DNA of 64,000 nt from Pseudomonas lijiangensis. GTDB lineage: Bacteria > Pseudomonadota > Gammaproteobacteria > Pseudomonadales > Pseudomonadaceae. Below, one piece after another: positions 18,801 through 27,122 of this stretch. Below the pieces are notes generated by a model, which had not been told where the DNA came from, did not search any database, and saw nothing but the letters and a program-made list of their open reading frames with translations. The first letter of the stretch is position 1; each line of letters starts with the position of its first letter. The position numbers and the translations under genes were made by a program. The stretch spans positions 806,001 through 870,000 of the forward strand of contig NZ_CP076668.1 in assembly GCF_018968705.1 (NCBI RefSeq). The letters are read 5' to 3'.

Positions 18801-19158
18801 GGTGCTCTACTCCAAGGCCTCGCGCTATGTCGAGCCTGATGATCTTTCAATTTGCCGTTGCGGCCGTGCTTGATCGTGACATATTTGTTCGAAGGCTTCA
18901 TGGCTTATTAACGCCATGCGACAGGCTGTCATGGCAACGTGATAGTGCTGGCGTGTGAAGTCCTCCCAAAAACCCTACGTGTCTTGGCCGCGCAACGTTG
19001 CCTCAACGACCCGCGGGCCGACGAAATACTCTGTGGAAAACCCTTTCTCAGACATCGACCTGCTTACTAAGGGGCGCCACTTAAAACTTGCTTGTTTGTA
19101 ACTTGAAGCTGAACATGCGCGCCGGCATTAAGCCATTATTGATAGAAGGGAGTTGTAA
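18801..19158. other. Intergenic region without recognised gene
   Basis: This 358-bp stretch separates two divergent genes, the GAF gene (minus) and the coiled-coil membrane protein (plus). It must contain both promoters. I see no coding sequence or strong hairpin in it. GAAGGGA at 19146-19152 is the ribosome-binding site of the next gene. Confidence 0.5.
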
Positions 19159-19956
19159 ATGCGCACCGTTTCGCTGTTTCTGGGGTGGATCTTTGGCGTG
19201 CTGTTGATTCTGATTGGGCTTTTCTCGTTTGGCGCAAACGCATTCGCAGCATTGCTGATTCTGATTTCGGGTGTGATATGCCTTCCTGTGGTCAGAGGAC
19301 AAATCCAGGCAAGAACAGGCAAAGTCATCAATGGCTGGTTAGTCGCAAGCGTCGTTTTTGTGTTGTCGTTAACAGGTATTATCCTGTCGTCGAATACCCA
19401 CCAGAAAAACATTGCCGAAAAGGGCTTTGTGTCTGCAGATGAGTATCGTGAGGCCAAGGAAAATGGAGCCACCACCAAGGAAGAGTGGGACAGGATAAAA
19501 GACGGTATCCATGCCAAAAAAGCCTTGGCAGAAGACGCAGCCAAAAAAGCAGCATTGGCGAAAGAGCAGGCGGATATCGCCGCTGCCGAAAGCGCTCGCA
19601 AAGAATCCGAAGCCAAGGTGCAGGCAGAAAAGCTGGCAAAAGAGAAGAGCGATGAGAAGTGCCGGCTCGATGTTACATGCTGGGGCGAAAAGCATTTCGT
19701 AGCGGCTGCCGTCTTCTGCAAGACCCCGATCGAGAAACTGGCGCAATACGACGTCAAGTGGACCGATGGCGTGCTGGAACCGAAGTTCAGCCGCTATAAG
19801 TGGGCTGACAAAGAGCGCGGTGTCATTACGTTCTTTGGCGACAAAATCCAGTATCAAAATGGTTTTGGTGCGTTTCAGAATCACATCTATTCCTGTGACT
19901 ACAACACCCTCACCGAACAAGTCGTGAAGGTCAATGCCCTGCCGGGAAGGTTGTAA
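19159..19956 (+). CDS. Membrane protein with coiled coil, unknown
   Basis: A 265-residue protein with three hydrophobic segments in the first 85 residues (FLGWIFGVLLILIGLFSFG, AFAALLILISGVICLPVV, GWLVASVVFVLSLTGIILSS). A Lys/Ala/Glu-rich helical stretch with coiled-coil character follows (about 115-170, KKALAEDAAKKAALAKEQAD). The C-terminal domain has three cysteines (CRLDVTCWGEK and VFCKTP) and a YKWADKERGVITFFGDKIQ segment, and this tail resembles proteins annotated only as hypothetical. Monocistronic. Function unknown. Confidence 0.5.
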   Translation: MRTVSLFLGWIFGVLLILIGLFSFGANAFAALLILISGVICLPVVRGQIQARTGKVINGWLVASVVFVLSLTGIILSSNTHQKNIAEKGFVSADEYREAKENGATTKEEWDRIKDGIHAKKALAEDAAKKAALAKEQADIAAAESARKESEAKVQAEKLAKEKSDEKCRLDVTCWGEKHFVAAAVFCKTPIEKLAQYDVKWTDGVLEPKFSRYKWADKERGVITFFGDKIQYQNGFGAFQNHIYSCDYNTLTEQVVKVNALPGRL

Positions 19957-19972
19957 CGCTTGACGTTGTAAG

Positions 19973-19996
19973 CACAGGGCAGGTGACTGCCCTGTG
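19973..19996 (+). terminator. Hairpin after coiled-coil membrane gene
   Basis: Perfect 10-bp stem CACAGGGCAG / CTGCCCTGTG with a GTGA loop, 16 bp after the stop codon. It lacks a T-run, so terminator activity is only likely. Confidence 0.5.
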
Positions 19997-20086
19997 TAAC
20001 CTCCGGCATTTCGCTCCAGAGCAGATATCAGTAGCGAACGGATCGGTAAAAGCGATGTCTTACGGCAACTTCGGAGTGTTGCCTTT

Positions 20087-20446
20087 ATGGAAAAAATTAT
20101 CCCTTCAACTGTCGTGAGCTCATTTGCCGCGGCGATGTTCTGTGTGCTTCTGAGCCTGCCGGGCGAGCACTCTTTTGCCAGTGAGCAGTCTCTCGATCAT
20201 GGTCATGGCACTTCTCAGCCTCCCAAAGGAAAGATGACCGTATACGGCTGCTATGCCGCACGAGCATCCTCCATGCTGGGAGAGGAATTCACTACTGAAA
20301 ACAGAATGGCCATAGAGAAACTCGCGCGTGCACGTGGCTCTCGTGTGGTTTCAAGTGGTGGGCCACGGGACCTGAGCTACAGCCCGCTCCGGCTCAATAT
20401 CGAAGTCAACGGGCAGAACCGTATCGAGGATATTTCCTGCGGTTGA
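20087..20446 (+). CDS. Secreted hypothetical protein
   Basis: A 119-residue protein with a probable signal peptide (about residues 1-31, SSFAAAMFCVLLSLPGEHSFA). The mature part contains MTVYGCYAARASSMLGEEF and ends RIEDISCG; its two cysteines could form a disulfide bond. The family is not recognised and no partner gene is nearby. The next gene is convergent, 25 bp away. Confidence 0.45.
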   Translation: MEKIIPSTVVSSFAAAMFCVLLSLPGEHSFASEQSLDHGHGTSQPPKGKMTVYGCYAARASSMLGEEFTTENRMAIEKLARARGSRVVSSGGPRDLSYSPLRLNIEVNGQNRIEDISCG

Positions 20447-20471
20447 GCGGGCTGATCACTCCAGGCGGATT

Positions 20472-21563
20472 CTACTCAGCCCGACGCACCTGCTCCTCAA
20501 TGGCCTTGCCCAGTGTCATCGTGGATCCTGTACCGCCCAGGTCAGGCGTCAGCGGCGCATTCTCCGGCCCTTGGGCCAGCACGGCTTCAATCGCCGACAG
20601 CACGGCAGCCCCGGCCTCTGCATGGCCGAAATGCTCCAGCATCATGCCGCCGCACCAGATCTGCCCGATGGGGTTGGCGATGCCTTTGCCTGCAATGTCC
20701 GGTGCCGAACCATGTACCGGCTCGAACAGGCTGGGGAACGTCCGGTCCGGGTTGATATTGGCCGAAGGCGCAATGCCGATGGTGCCGGTACAGGCCGGCC
20801 CCAGATCGGAAAGAATGTCACCGAACAGGTTGCTCGCGACGACGACATCGAAGCGATCCGGGTGCAGCACAAAATGCGCGGTGAGAATATCGATGTGATA
20901 TTTGTCGACCAACACCTCAGGGTACTTCTTGCCCATCTCCACGACGCGCCCATCCCAGTACGGCATGGTGATGGCGATGCCATTGGATTTGGTGGCTGAC
21001 GTCAGATGCTTCTTGGGCCGGCTCTGAGCCAGGTCATACGCATACTTGAGAATGCGGTCGACGCCGACGCGGGTCATCACCGTCTCCTGAATCACGACCT
21101 CCCGCTCGGTGCCGGCAAACATGGTGCCGCCGACGCTGGAGTATTCGCCCTCGGTATTTTCCCGCACCACATAGAAATCGATATCCCCCGGCTTGCGACC
21201 AGCCAGCGGCGCTTTCACGCCGGGCATCAGGCGGCAGGGGCGCAGGTTCACGTACTGATCGAAATCACGGCGAAACTTCAGCAAGGAATCCCACAGGGAA
21301 ATGTGGTCCGGCACGACATCCGGCCAGCCGACCGCGCCAAAGTAAATCGCATCGTATTGCTTGAGGGTTTCGAACCAGTCATCCGGCATCATCTTGCCGT
21401 GCTCTAGGTAATAGTCGGCGCTGGCGAAATCGAACCAGTCCCATTGCAGACCGATCCCGAACTTCTGTGCCACGGCGTCCATGACGCGGACCCCTTCGGG
21501 CATCACTTCCTTGCCAATACCGTCTCCGGGAATGACGGCGATCTTGTAATTGTATTGAGTCAT
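20472..21563 (-). CDS. Tartrate / D-malate dehydrogenase (decarboxylating)
   Basis: NAD-dependent beta-hydroxyacid oxidative decarboxylase of 363 residues, in the isopropylmalate dehydrogenase family but of the TtuC/DmlA branch. Evidence is YKIAVIPGDGIGKEV at the start, the long FDQYVNLRPCRLMPG and VVRENTEGEYSSVGG substrate region, KSNGIAITMPYWD, and FGDILSDLGPACTGTIGIAPSANI with the metal-binding aspartates. It converts tartrate or D-malate to oxaloglycolate or pyruvate. I use ATG 21563; upstream in-frame ATG 21596 adds eleven unlike residues. Divergent from a LysR gene, its probable regulator. Confidence 0.85.
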   Translation of the reverse strand: MTQYNYKIAVIPGDGIGKEVMPEGVRVMDAVAQKFGIGLQWDWFDFASADYYLEHGKMMPDDWFETLKQYDAIYFGAVGWPDVVPDHISLWDSLLKFRRDFDQYVNLRPCRLMPGVKAPLAGRKPGDIDFYVVRENTEGEYSSVGGTMFAGTEREVVIQETVMTRVGVDRILKYAYDLAQSRPKKHLTSATKSNGIAITMPYWDGRVVEMGKKYPEVLVDKYHIDILTAHFVLHPDRFDVVVASNLFGDILSDLGPACTGTIGIAPSANINPDRTFPSLFEPVHGSAPDIAGKGIANPIGQIWCGGMMLEHFGHAEAGAAVLSAIEAVLAQGPENAPLTPDLGGTGSTMTLGKAIEEQVRRAE

Positions 21564-21668
21564 GGCAGCGGTTCTCGTGCTTGTCAGGTGATGCACTCCA
21601 GTGTATTCATTCGTCCATCGAGCACAATTTGGCCTGCGGGAAATCCATTCTTGAATTCAAGTAAAGAG

Positions 21669-22568
21669 TTGGTCACCAACACCGATGACCTCAGCTTCTT
21701 CAACCGCGTGGCCACCCACGGCAGCCTGACCGCCGTGGCACGGGAACTGGGCCTGTCGCTGCCCGCCGTCAGCAAACGCCTGACCCAGCTTGAACAGCGC
21801 CTGGGCGTGCAACTGATAAGACGCACCACCCGCCGACTGGACCTGACACCTGAAGGCCTGCTCTACCTGGAAGGTGCCCGGCCGATCCTGCGCCAACTGG
21901 AAGAACTGGAAAGCGCCCTCGACAATCGCCAGCCAGTGCTGCGAGGCAAACTGAGCATCAATGCCTCGTTCGGTTTTGGCCGCCGCCACATCGCGCCCTT
22001 GCTGTCCGAGTTCGCCGCCCAACACCCGCATCTGGAACTGTCACTGCAACTCTCCAGCCTGCCGGTCAACCTGCTGGATGCCGGCATCGACATCGACATC
22101 CGCGTGGGCGAACCACCCGATTCACGCCTGATCGCCCACCACGTCCTCGACAACCCCCGCATCCTCTGCGCCTCACCTGCCTACCTCGAACGCGCAGGCA
22201 AACCCCAGGACGTCGCCGACCTGGCGCACCACAACTGCATCGTCCTCAAGCAATACGGCAGCGACTACGCCATCTGGCGCTTCACCCGCGACGGACGCGA
22301 ATACAGCCAGAAAGTCTCCGGCACCCTGTCCAGCAACGACGGCGAAGTCGCCATGCGCCTCGCTCTGGACGGCCACGGCCTGATCCTCCGCTCCCGCTGG
22401 GACGCCCAACAATACCTTGCCCGCGGAGAACTGATTGCCGTATTGCCCGAGTACCACCCGCCGCGAGCGGATGTGTATGTGGTTTACCAGCATCGGCAGC
22501 ATGTGCCGCAGCGGATATCAGCGTTTGCACGGTTTTTGGGGCGGGAGTTGGGGGAGAGGTTTTTGTGA
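21669..22568 (+). CDS. LysR-family regulator of tartrate dehydrogenase gene
   Basis: LysR-type regulator. The N-terminal winged helix is FFNRVATHGSLTAVARELGLSLPAVSKRL, followed by the linker helix and a periplasmic-binding-like effector domain (about 90-295) ending in VYVVYQHRQHVPQRISAFARFLGREL. The frame is open far upstream, but homologues begin just before TDDLSFF. TTG 21669 gives a 299-residue protein and about 105 bp of divergent spacer; ATG 21591 is the alternative. Adjacent divergent placement suggests it activates the tartrate/malate dehydrogenase gene. Confidence 0.78.
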   Translation: MVTNTDDLSFFNRVATHGSLTAVARELGLSLPAVSKRLTQLEQRLGVQLIRRTTRRLDLTPEGLLYLEGARPILRQLEELESALDNRQPVLRGKLSINASFGFGRRHIAPLLSEFAAQHPHLELSLQLSSLPVNLLDAGIDIDIRVGEPPDSRLIAHHVLDNPRILCASPAYLERAGKPQDVADLAHHNCIVLKQYGSDYAIWRFTRDGREYSQKVSGTLSSNDGEVAMRLALDGHGLILRSRWDAQQYLARGELIAVLPEYHPPRADVYVVYQHRQHVPQRISAFARFLGRELGERFL

Positions 22569-22708
22569 TGGGTAGCCTGTGGGACCGGATTTATCCGGGA
22601 AGGCGTTACTTCTGACGATGAAGATGCAGTGAGTGTCCAGACTTCTTGAAATAACCGCCATGCGCAAGGCCTTGGCCAACACCAAGACTTTTTGCCCCGG
22701 TAAAGCAG

Positions 22709-23284
22709 TCAAATCAGGAACTCAAAACCAGACAGCAGTTTTACGGTTTCCGGAAGCTGCTGCTGTAGCAACTTGTCCAGGTATTGTCGCGCACTATGCG
22801 GTGGGTTTTTCAGCGATGCTCTCTGCCGTTGCGCCGCTTCAAGAACCGCAGCCTGATCCAGATCCCAAAGGTCGGCAATGAAGTCATCAGGGTGCAGAGG
22901 TTCGATATCAAACGCTTCAAGAGCGCTCTTTGGAAAGTCTTTAAGGTTAAACGTAACAATGACAGACGCATTGCATTTGATTGCGGCAGCAAGTACGTGA
23001 CGATCATCTGTATCGGGCAGTGTAAGCCCTTCAATTAGAGGTTCGTAGTCCATCACTAAGGCATCAGGTACAGCTTTATCCATCAAGGCGGCAGTTCGAT
23101 CCAATTGCTCGCGAGTGAGTTCGGGACGATTGATGAGAAGATTACGTTTCCACTCCTCATGTATCTGAGCTGAACAGCGTGCGCGATACACGCCGCTCAG
23201 TGCCAAGTGCATCAAGAAGTCACGTAGAGGTGCAGGATAGAGAACATTCGCGTCATAGAAAGCAGTGAACGGTGAATGCCTCAT
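22709..23284 (-). CDS. PIN-domain toxin-like ribonuclease
   Basis: A 191-residue protein with a PIN domain. The acidic site is built from D10 in TAFYDANVLYP, a glutamate in AQIHEEWKRN, and DTDDRHVLAAAI with the VIVTFNLKDFP segment. PIN proteins are Mg-dependent ribonucleases, and many are toxins. The gene overlaps the upstream HTH gene by 4 bp (ATGA), as is usual for toxin-antitoxin pairs. It is longer than classical VapC (about 130 residues) and matches a PIN/HTH class found on islands. Chromosomal neighbours suggest accessory DNA. Confidence 0.75.
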   Translation of the reverse strand: MRHSPFTAFYDANVLYPAPLRDFLMHLALSGVYRARCSAQIHEEWKRNLLINRPELTREQLDRTAALMDKAVPDALVMDYEPLIEGLTLPDTDDRHVLAAAIKCNASVIVTFNLKDFPKSALEAFDIEPLHPDDFIADLWDLDQAAVLEAAQRQRASLKNPPHSARQYLDKLLQQQLPETVKLLSGFEFLI

Positions 23285-23748
23285 TCGTACCCCATCCCTA
23301 ACTCCTGTGCTTGTGCTGCGAGTTCATCCATGGCATCCCGGCTTGCCTGGTCGCGCTGCTCTTTGTAAGCCATCAGGTCTGCGAATTTGATCCTGCGATG
23401 TCGACCGGTTTTTGTGTGCGGCAACGCGCCTTGGTCCAGTAGCTTTACCAGGTGAGGTCGAGAAACGTTGAGCATGTCAGCGCCTTCCTGAGTAGTCAGT
23501 TCTGCATGAATAGGAACGACTTTGACGGCATTGCCCAGCGCAAGCTCGCTCAGGATTTCTCCGAGTAAGCGCAGGGCGAAAGTAGGTAATTCAACGACTT
23601 CACGCTGCTGCGTGTCATCAATCAACTCAATGCACTGAGTTTCACATTTTGTCGAAAGAAATGCGGCTAACTGGCGGCTTGACGCCACAGCCGCAGCGAT
23701 TTCTTTCTCATCGGGGAGAACGGTGCGAGTGAGGCCGACGGTGGTCAT
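23281..23748 (-). CDS. Excisionase-type HTH antitoxin of PIN module
   Basis: A 155-residue protein whose C-terminal half holds an excisionase/MerR-like helix-turn-helix (ELTTQEGADMLNVSRPHLVKLLDQGALPHTKTGRHRRI, about 88-125). The N-terminal half is probably the toxin-neutralising or dimerisation region. The frame is open up to 23997, but ATG 23748 follows GGAGACAG closely and gives the expected size. Translation is coupled to the PIN gene by ATGA, and autoregulation is expected from the DNA-binding domain. Confidence 0.72.
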   Translation of the reverse strand: MTTVGLTRTVLPDEKEIAAAVASSRQLAAFLSTKCETQCIELIDDTQQREVVELPTFALRLLGEILSELALGNAVKVVPIHAELTTQEGADMLNVSRPHLVKLLDQGALPHTKTGRHRRIKFADLMAYKEQRDQASRDAMDELAAQAQELGMGYE

Positions 23749-23944
23749 GGCTGTCTCCAGTAATGGTGTATTCGACTTGATCGGGTACCCGTTCAGATAC
23801 CATTGCTGACGTTTTATTCGAAATAAACGAAAATCGCAATAGTCGAAATGATTGAGCGACAAAAGGATGGCGCTGGTGCAATCGTGAGCTTGATTCGGGG
23901 TGAGGTGTCCGGAAAAGTTGACCACTGCAGTGCGCACTCTGTGG

Positions 23945-23993
23945 GGCCGGATTTCACAGCCACAAGCGGTCGAGATTTTCTCGGAAACTTCAC
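23945..23993. repeat. Diverged intergenic repeat, copy 1
   Basis: About 49 bp beginning GGCCGGATTTCA and continuing through CAAGCGGT and GATTTTCTCGGAAA. A related copy in the same orientation lies at 25633-25681 (roughly four fifths of positions shared). The pair brackets the DUF1016 and DUF6124-like genes. The surrounding 362-bp gap (23749-24110) has no other recognisable gene. Confidence 0.7.
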
Positions 23994-24110
23994 TCAAGGG
24001 ACACAGATGGTGCTGGCTGGTAAGAAGGGCAGAAGCTGAACCAACATGCTGCGCAGCGACGTCAGGCTATTCCGGTATGACTGCAAGCAGATGATGGAGA
24101 TATTGTCGAC

Positions 24111-25121
24111 ATGAGTGAGCCCGCCACTCCCAGCCCTTTGGCACACGAACGCTTTGATGAAGTGCTCGCACTGATCTACAACGCCAGGCAGCAGGTCATT
24201 CAGGCAGTGAATAGCCGACTGATCGAGCTTTACTGGCAGGTCGGTGCCTATATCAGTCGCAAGCTGGAGCAAGCCGAGTGGGGCGATGCCGTTGTCAGCC
24301 AGTTGGCTGATCATCTGGCCCAGACCCAACCGGGACTGCGCGGTTTTACCCGCTCGAATCTGTTCCGCATGCGTCAGTTCTACGATACCTACCGCTTCGA
24401 GGAAAAAGTCGCGGCACTGCCGCGACAATTGTCCTGGACCCATAACCAGATCATTCTCGGCCAGAGCAAAAGCCCGGAAGAGCGAGAGTTCTACCTGCGC
24501 ATGGCGATCCAGGAAAAGTGGTCCAGCCGCGAACTGGAACGCCAGTTCAAAGCTGCGCTGTTTGAGCGCAATATCACCCAGCCAGCAAAAATCTCGGCAG
24601 TGCTGAAGCAATCTCATCCCGCTGCGCTGGAGATATTCCGAGATGCCTACATGGTCGAGTTTCTCGACCTGCCCGGTGGCCATGCCGAGTCCGATCTGCA
24701 TAAGGGGTTATTGGTTCGGCTCAAGGATTTCCTGATCGAACTGGGTCGCGATTTTTGCTTCGTCGGCTCCGAATATCCGCTGCAGGTCGGCGCGCGTGAC
24801 TTTGCCCTGGACCTGCTGTTTTTCCATCGCGGCCTGAACTGCCTGGTGGCCATCGAACTCAAGGTCGGCCGCTTCGAGCCGGAATATCTGGGCAAGCTCG
24901 ACTTCTACCTGGAAGCACTGGACCGTAACGAACGCAAACCCCATGAAAACCCCGCCATCGGCGTGCTGCTGTGTGCCAGCAAAGACGACGAAGTGGTCGA
25001 ATACGCCCTCAACCGCAGCCTGTCGCCAGCGTTGATTGCCGAATACCAGACCCGCTTGCCGGATAAGCAGCTATTACAGGCCAAGTTGCATGAGTTTTAT
25101 GTGATGAATACCGCGCAGTGA
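24111..25121 (+). CDS. DUF1016 / YhcG-type PDDEXK nuclease-domain protein
   Basis: A 336-residue protein of the DUF1016 family. The N-terminal helical domain (about 10-160; FDEVLALIYNARQQVIQAVNSRLIELYWQVG, LSWTHNQIILG) is followed by a PDDEXK-type nuclease fold (about 180-330). The latter holds FALDLLFFHRGLNCLVAIELKVGRFEPEYLGKL, with D and ExK positions as expected for catalysis. Family members occur on mobile islands, often near restriction systems, and are thought to process DNA. It is bracketed by related 49-bp repeats, suggesting cassette-like gain. Confidence 0.82.
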   Translation: MSEPATPSPLAHERFDEVLALIYNARQQVIQAVNSRLIELYWQVGAYISRKLEQAEWGDAVVSQLADHLAQTQPGLRGFTRSNLFRMRQFYDTYRFEEKVAALPRQLSWTHNQIILGQSKSPEEREFYLRMAIQEKWSSRELERQFKAALFERNITQPAKISAVLKQSHPAALEIFRDAYMVEFLDLPGGHAESDLHKGLLVRLKDFLIELGRDFCFVGSEYPLQVGARDFALDLLFFHRGLNCLVAIELKVGRFEPEYLGKLDFYLEALDRNERKPHENPAIGVLLCASKDDEVVEYALNRSLSPALIAEYQTRLPDKQLLQAKLHEFYVMNTAQ

Positions 25122-25170
25122 GTCGACGCAAATACAAAACCTGCGCAATGCAGGTTTTGTAATCCACACA

Positions 25171-25398
25171 TCAACGAATCGAAAGACCCTCCAGCGAACG
25201 ATCAACCTCGGCCTTGGCCATCTCCACCAGATGGACAACAGACAAGGCCAGATGCCGATGCGAACCACTCAAGCGGTCGCCGCTTTCATAGGCTGTAGCA
25301 GCGGCACAACTCAATAGCTCGGAAGCACGCGCAAGGATATCTTCAAGGTTGCGAGCGGGGTGTTGGCAGGGTAGTTCGGACGTCATCTTGAGCATCAT
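25171..25398 (-). CDS. DUF6124-like small protein
   Basis: A 75-residue protein whose helical C-terminus (LEDILARASELLSCAAATAYESGD..LSGSHRHLALSVVHLVEMAKAEVDRSLEGL) matches a small pseudomonad family often labelled DUF6124 or DUF3077. The frame extends to 25554, but the added N-terminus is translated structured DNA and basic residues. ATG 25398 has GGAG seven bases upstream. The normal N-terminal part of the family (acidic, proline-rich) is shortened. Function unknown. Confidence 0.5.
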   Translation of the reverse strand: MMLKMTSELPCQHPARNLEDILARASELLSCAAATAYESGDRLSGSHRHLALSVVHLVEMAKAEVDRSLEGLSIR

Positions 25399-25427
25399 GT
25401 AACTCCAGTCGGAAGTGGAGCTGACGC

Positions 25428-25610
25428 CTTTTGCTGCTAAACGCCGGGCGGCAGCCATGCGCAGGTTAGCAGACCGGAGACTGGCACCCGGCGCACCCGA
25501 AGGTGCCCTGCGCACGACCACCATAAATGCAGGCCGTAAAAAAGCGCCTCGCAAAAGGTGGCGCAGTGCGCCCAGTCGGGTCCGGGCTGCTAAACCCGTT
25601 CGCTGAATAT
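25428..25610 (+). ncRNA. Candidate structured RNA, C4-antisense-RNA-like
   Basis: The stretch contains nested hairpins: CTGCTAA...TTAGCAG enclosing GCTGC/GGCAGC, then GCACCCG-AAGGTGC, then GCGCCTCGCAAAAGGTGGCGC followed by CAGTGCGCCCAGTC. The last segments resemble the conserved core of C4 antisense RNA, known from phages and from proteobacterial genomes. It lies immediately upstream of, and antisense-oriented to, the DUF6124-like gene. A covariance-model search would be decisive; strand and ends are uncertain. Confidence 0.35.
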
Positions 25611-25632
25611 GCAGCGACGGAGGGAGAGTAGG

Positions 25633-25681
25633 GACCGGATTTCATGGGCGCAAGCGGTTGGGATTTTCTCGGAAATTTCTT
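25633..25681. repeat. Diverged intergenic repeat, copy 2
   Basis: Second copy of the element at 23945-23993, beginning GACCGGATTTCA and sharing CAAGCGGT and GATTTTCTCGGAAA. Same orientation, 1.69 kb away. Confidence 0.7.
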
Positions 25682-25792
25682 GCGAAGGAAAGGGAGGGAT
25701 CTTTCGGTTCAGGGTGCTTAGGCAGTGTCAGTCTGCTTCCCGCTTCTCGGATGCTGCTGAGTTGGCAGCGTTTAGCGGCTGTTGGTGCAGTT

Positions 25793-25819
25793 ATGGCGCA
25801 GTTTTTAGAACTGCGCCAT
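25793..25819. repeat. Perfect inverted repeat with a third half-site
   Basis: ATGGCGCAGTT pairs with AACTGCGCCAT around a TTTAG loop. A further direct copy of TGGCGCAGTTTT occurs at 25835-25846. It lies downstream of the degraded HATPase-domain gene; on the plus strand a short TTTT follows the stem's T-rich loop only, so a terminator role is weak. Regulatory half-sites are an alternative. Confidence 0.5.
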
Positions 25820-25869
25820 TTTGGATGAGGAATGTGGCGCAGTTTTCGTGGTGCTGAAAGGTGTGTTAC

Positions 25870-26201
25870 CGGATCTTGTTTTTCTTCTGGTGTCGACTCG
25901 ATTTCTACTTGGTCCCGACTTAGTCCCAACTTGGTCCCGCAAGAGGTCATTTTTCAACGGCGCGCTGAGTCACTACCTTGAACGGGTTATCTTGTAGTTC
26001 GTCGAGCGTGATCATTGCCCAGGCATCGATTGCGCGCGGGATGCCCGTGCCCAAACCGCGATAGGGCAGTATATGTACAGCATGGGAGGTGAGCGTCGAG
26101 TTCCGGCGGTTGGACAGGCCGAATTGAGTTTTCTCGGTGTCAAGCACGTCAGGCAGGTGCCCTGGGCTGGTCAGTTCAGGTGGTTTCCAAACCTGTCTGT
26201 T
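25870..26201 (-). pseudogene. Remnant of AlbA/HATPase_c_4 ATP-binding regulator
   Basis: On the minus strand, SPGHLPDVLDTEKTQFGLSNRRN then SHAVHILPYRGLGTGIPRAI matches the C-terminal ATPase-like domain (HATPase_c_4) of AlbA_2-containing putative regulators. That frame stops at 25947. The usual tail (TKLGLSRDQVEIES) continues in another frame at about 25940-25885, showing a frameshift. No AlbA_2 N-terminal domain precedes it; upstream sequence is unrelated. It is dead, and belongs to the same family as the internally deleted gene at 32621-33100. Confidence 0.7.
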
Positions 26202-26878
26202 CGGGAATTTACTAAAAGCGTCTTTGGAAGTATTCGCCAAGCGCCTTGGCGTCGATACCCCTCACGCTGCTGCCCGCGATCGGTACCGCATCGGCGCAGT
26301 GCTGGAACAAACGCTGCTGCTCTCCCCCGAGTATTTTTTCGTCGTCCTGACTGCTTATCTCGGATCGTTAATAAGGTATTGCCGGGCCCAAAGCATAAGC
26401 GATTGCCCGCCTACGATCACAAGACTGTAATCATTGATAGCGGGCGGTAGACGCGCTGAATGAGTTTAAGCAGGAAGGCGAAGAGCTTTGAGCGTTCAAG
26501 TAGGGCGAACGGAACCTCTTCGTTTACCGCTTCGGGCATCAGTTGCTAAGCGTAGGAAATCGTTGTGGGCGGGCGATTGCGCCAGAGTTGCCGCGAAGGA
26601 CGGCTTTGGCACGAGCAGCAACCACTCAAGCATCTGAAGGTCAACTGTATAGACAGTATCAACCTGACGGTCACGTGAGCTGTTTTTAATACTCATCATT
26701 TTTGCGAAGCTAAGATCTTTTGAATGTTGGTTGTCGTTGATCATGGAGAAATTATTCAAGAGTGTGGCATAAACTTGGATTCGAGATTAGCCCATTCAAT
26801 TGAAGCATTTACAGACGAAGGGCTGTCAGTGCAAGGTTTTAACCGAAGAAATGCATAGATATGGAACCTGTGTAGGCA
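26202..26878. other. Degraded accessory DNA without recognised gene
   Basis: Short open frames exist on both strands (for example minus 26496-26759, plus 26137-26430), but none shows a recognisable domain, ribosome-binding site and codon bias together. The stretch lies just outside the island-end repeat and is best read as eroded mobile DNA. Confidence 0.5.
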
Positions 26879-26896
26879 CAAAAAAAGATGCCCTGA

Positions 26897-26923
26897 GGCG
26901 TCTTCATTTGTCAGATTTGGTGG
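26897..26923. repeat. Island distal attachment repeat (copy of tmRNA 3' end)
   Basis: 27 bp identical to 38038-38064, covering the last six bases of tmRNA (as TGGTGG on this strand) plus its downstream flank. Similarity extends leftward through a terminator hairpin (to 26879) with two mismatches, and rightward into the GCCGGGG of the tmRNA acceptor arm with one missing base. This is the expected product of integrase-mediated insertion into the ssrA 3' end, and marks the far end of an 11.1-kb island. Confidence 0.88.
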
Positions 26924-27122
26924 GCCGGGGTAATCTGAAATGATCTGATAAATATAGAGTTTTCTGGTTGAGATTTCTTCGTGGAATACCATTTGGAATG
27001 CGCTGCGCAGGATTGAGCCGGAATGCTGAGGCGTGACCCTCCTGAGGCAATCATCTGGAGTCATTTCGTAGTGGCCAATCACGTGGTCGTCATCCCATTT
27101 TCTGCCCAGTTTGGATGAGGAT

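Noticed and set aside
25415..25606. 63-codon plus-strand frame (basic, Arg/Ala-rich)
   Set aside because: It coincides with the hairpin-rich, C4-like stretch; composition and structure favour RNA over protein.
26756..27082. Minus-strand frame with NLTNEDASGHLFLCL, resembling a frame at 37906-38241
   Set aside because: The similarity is the translated attachment repeat and terminator, not a shared gene.
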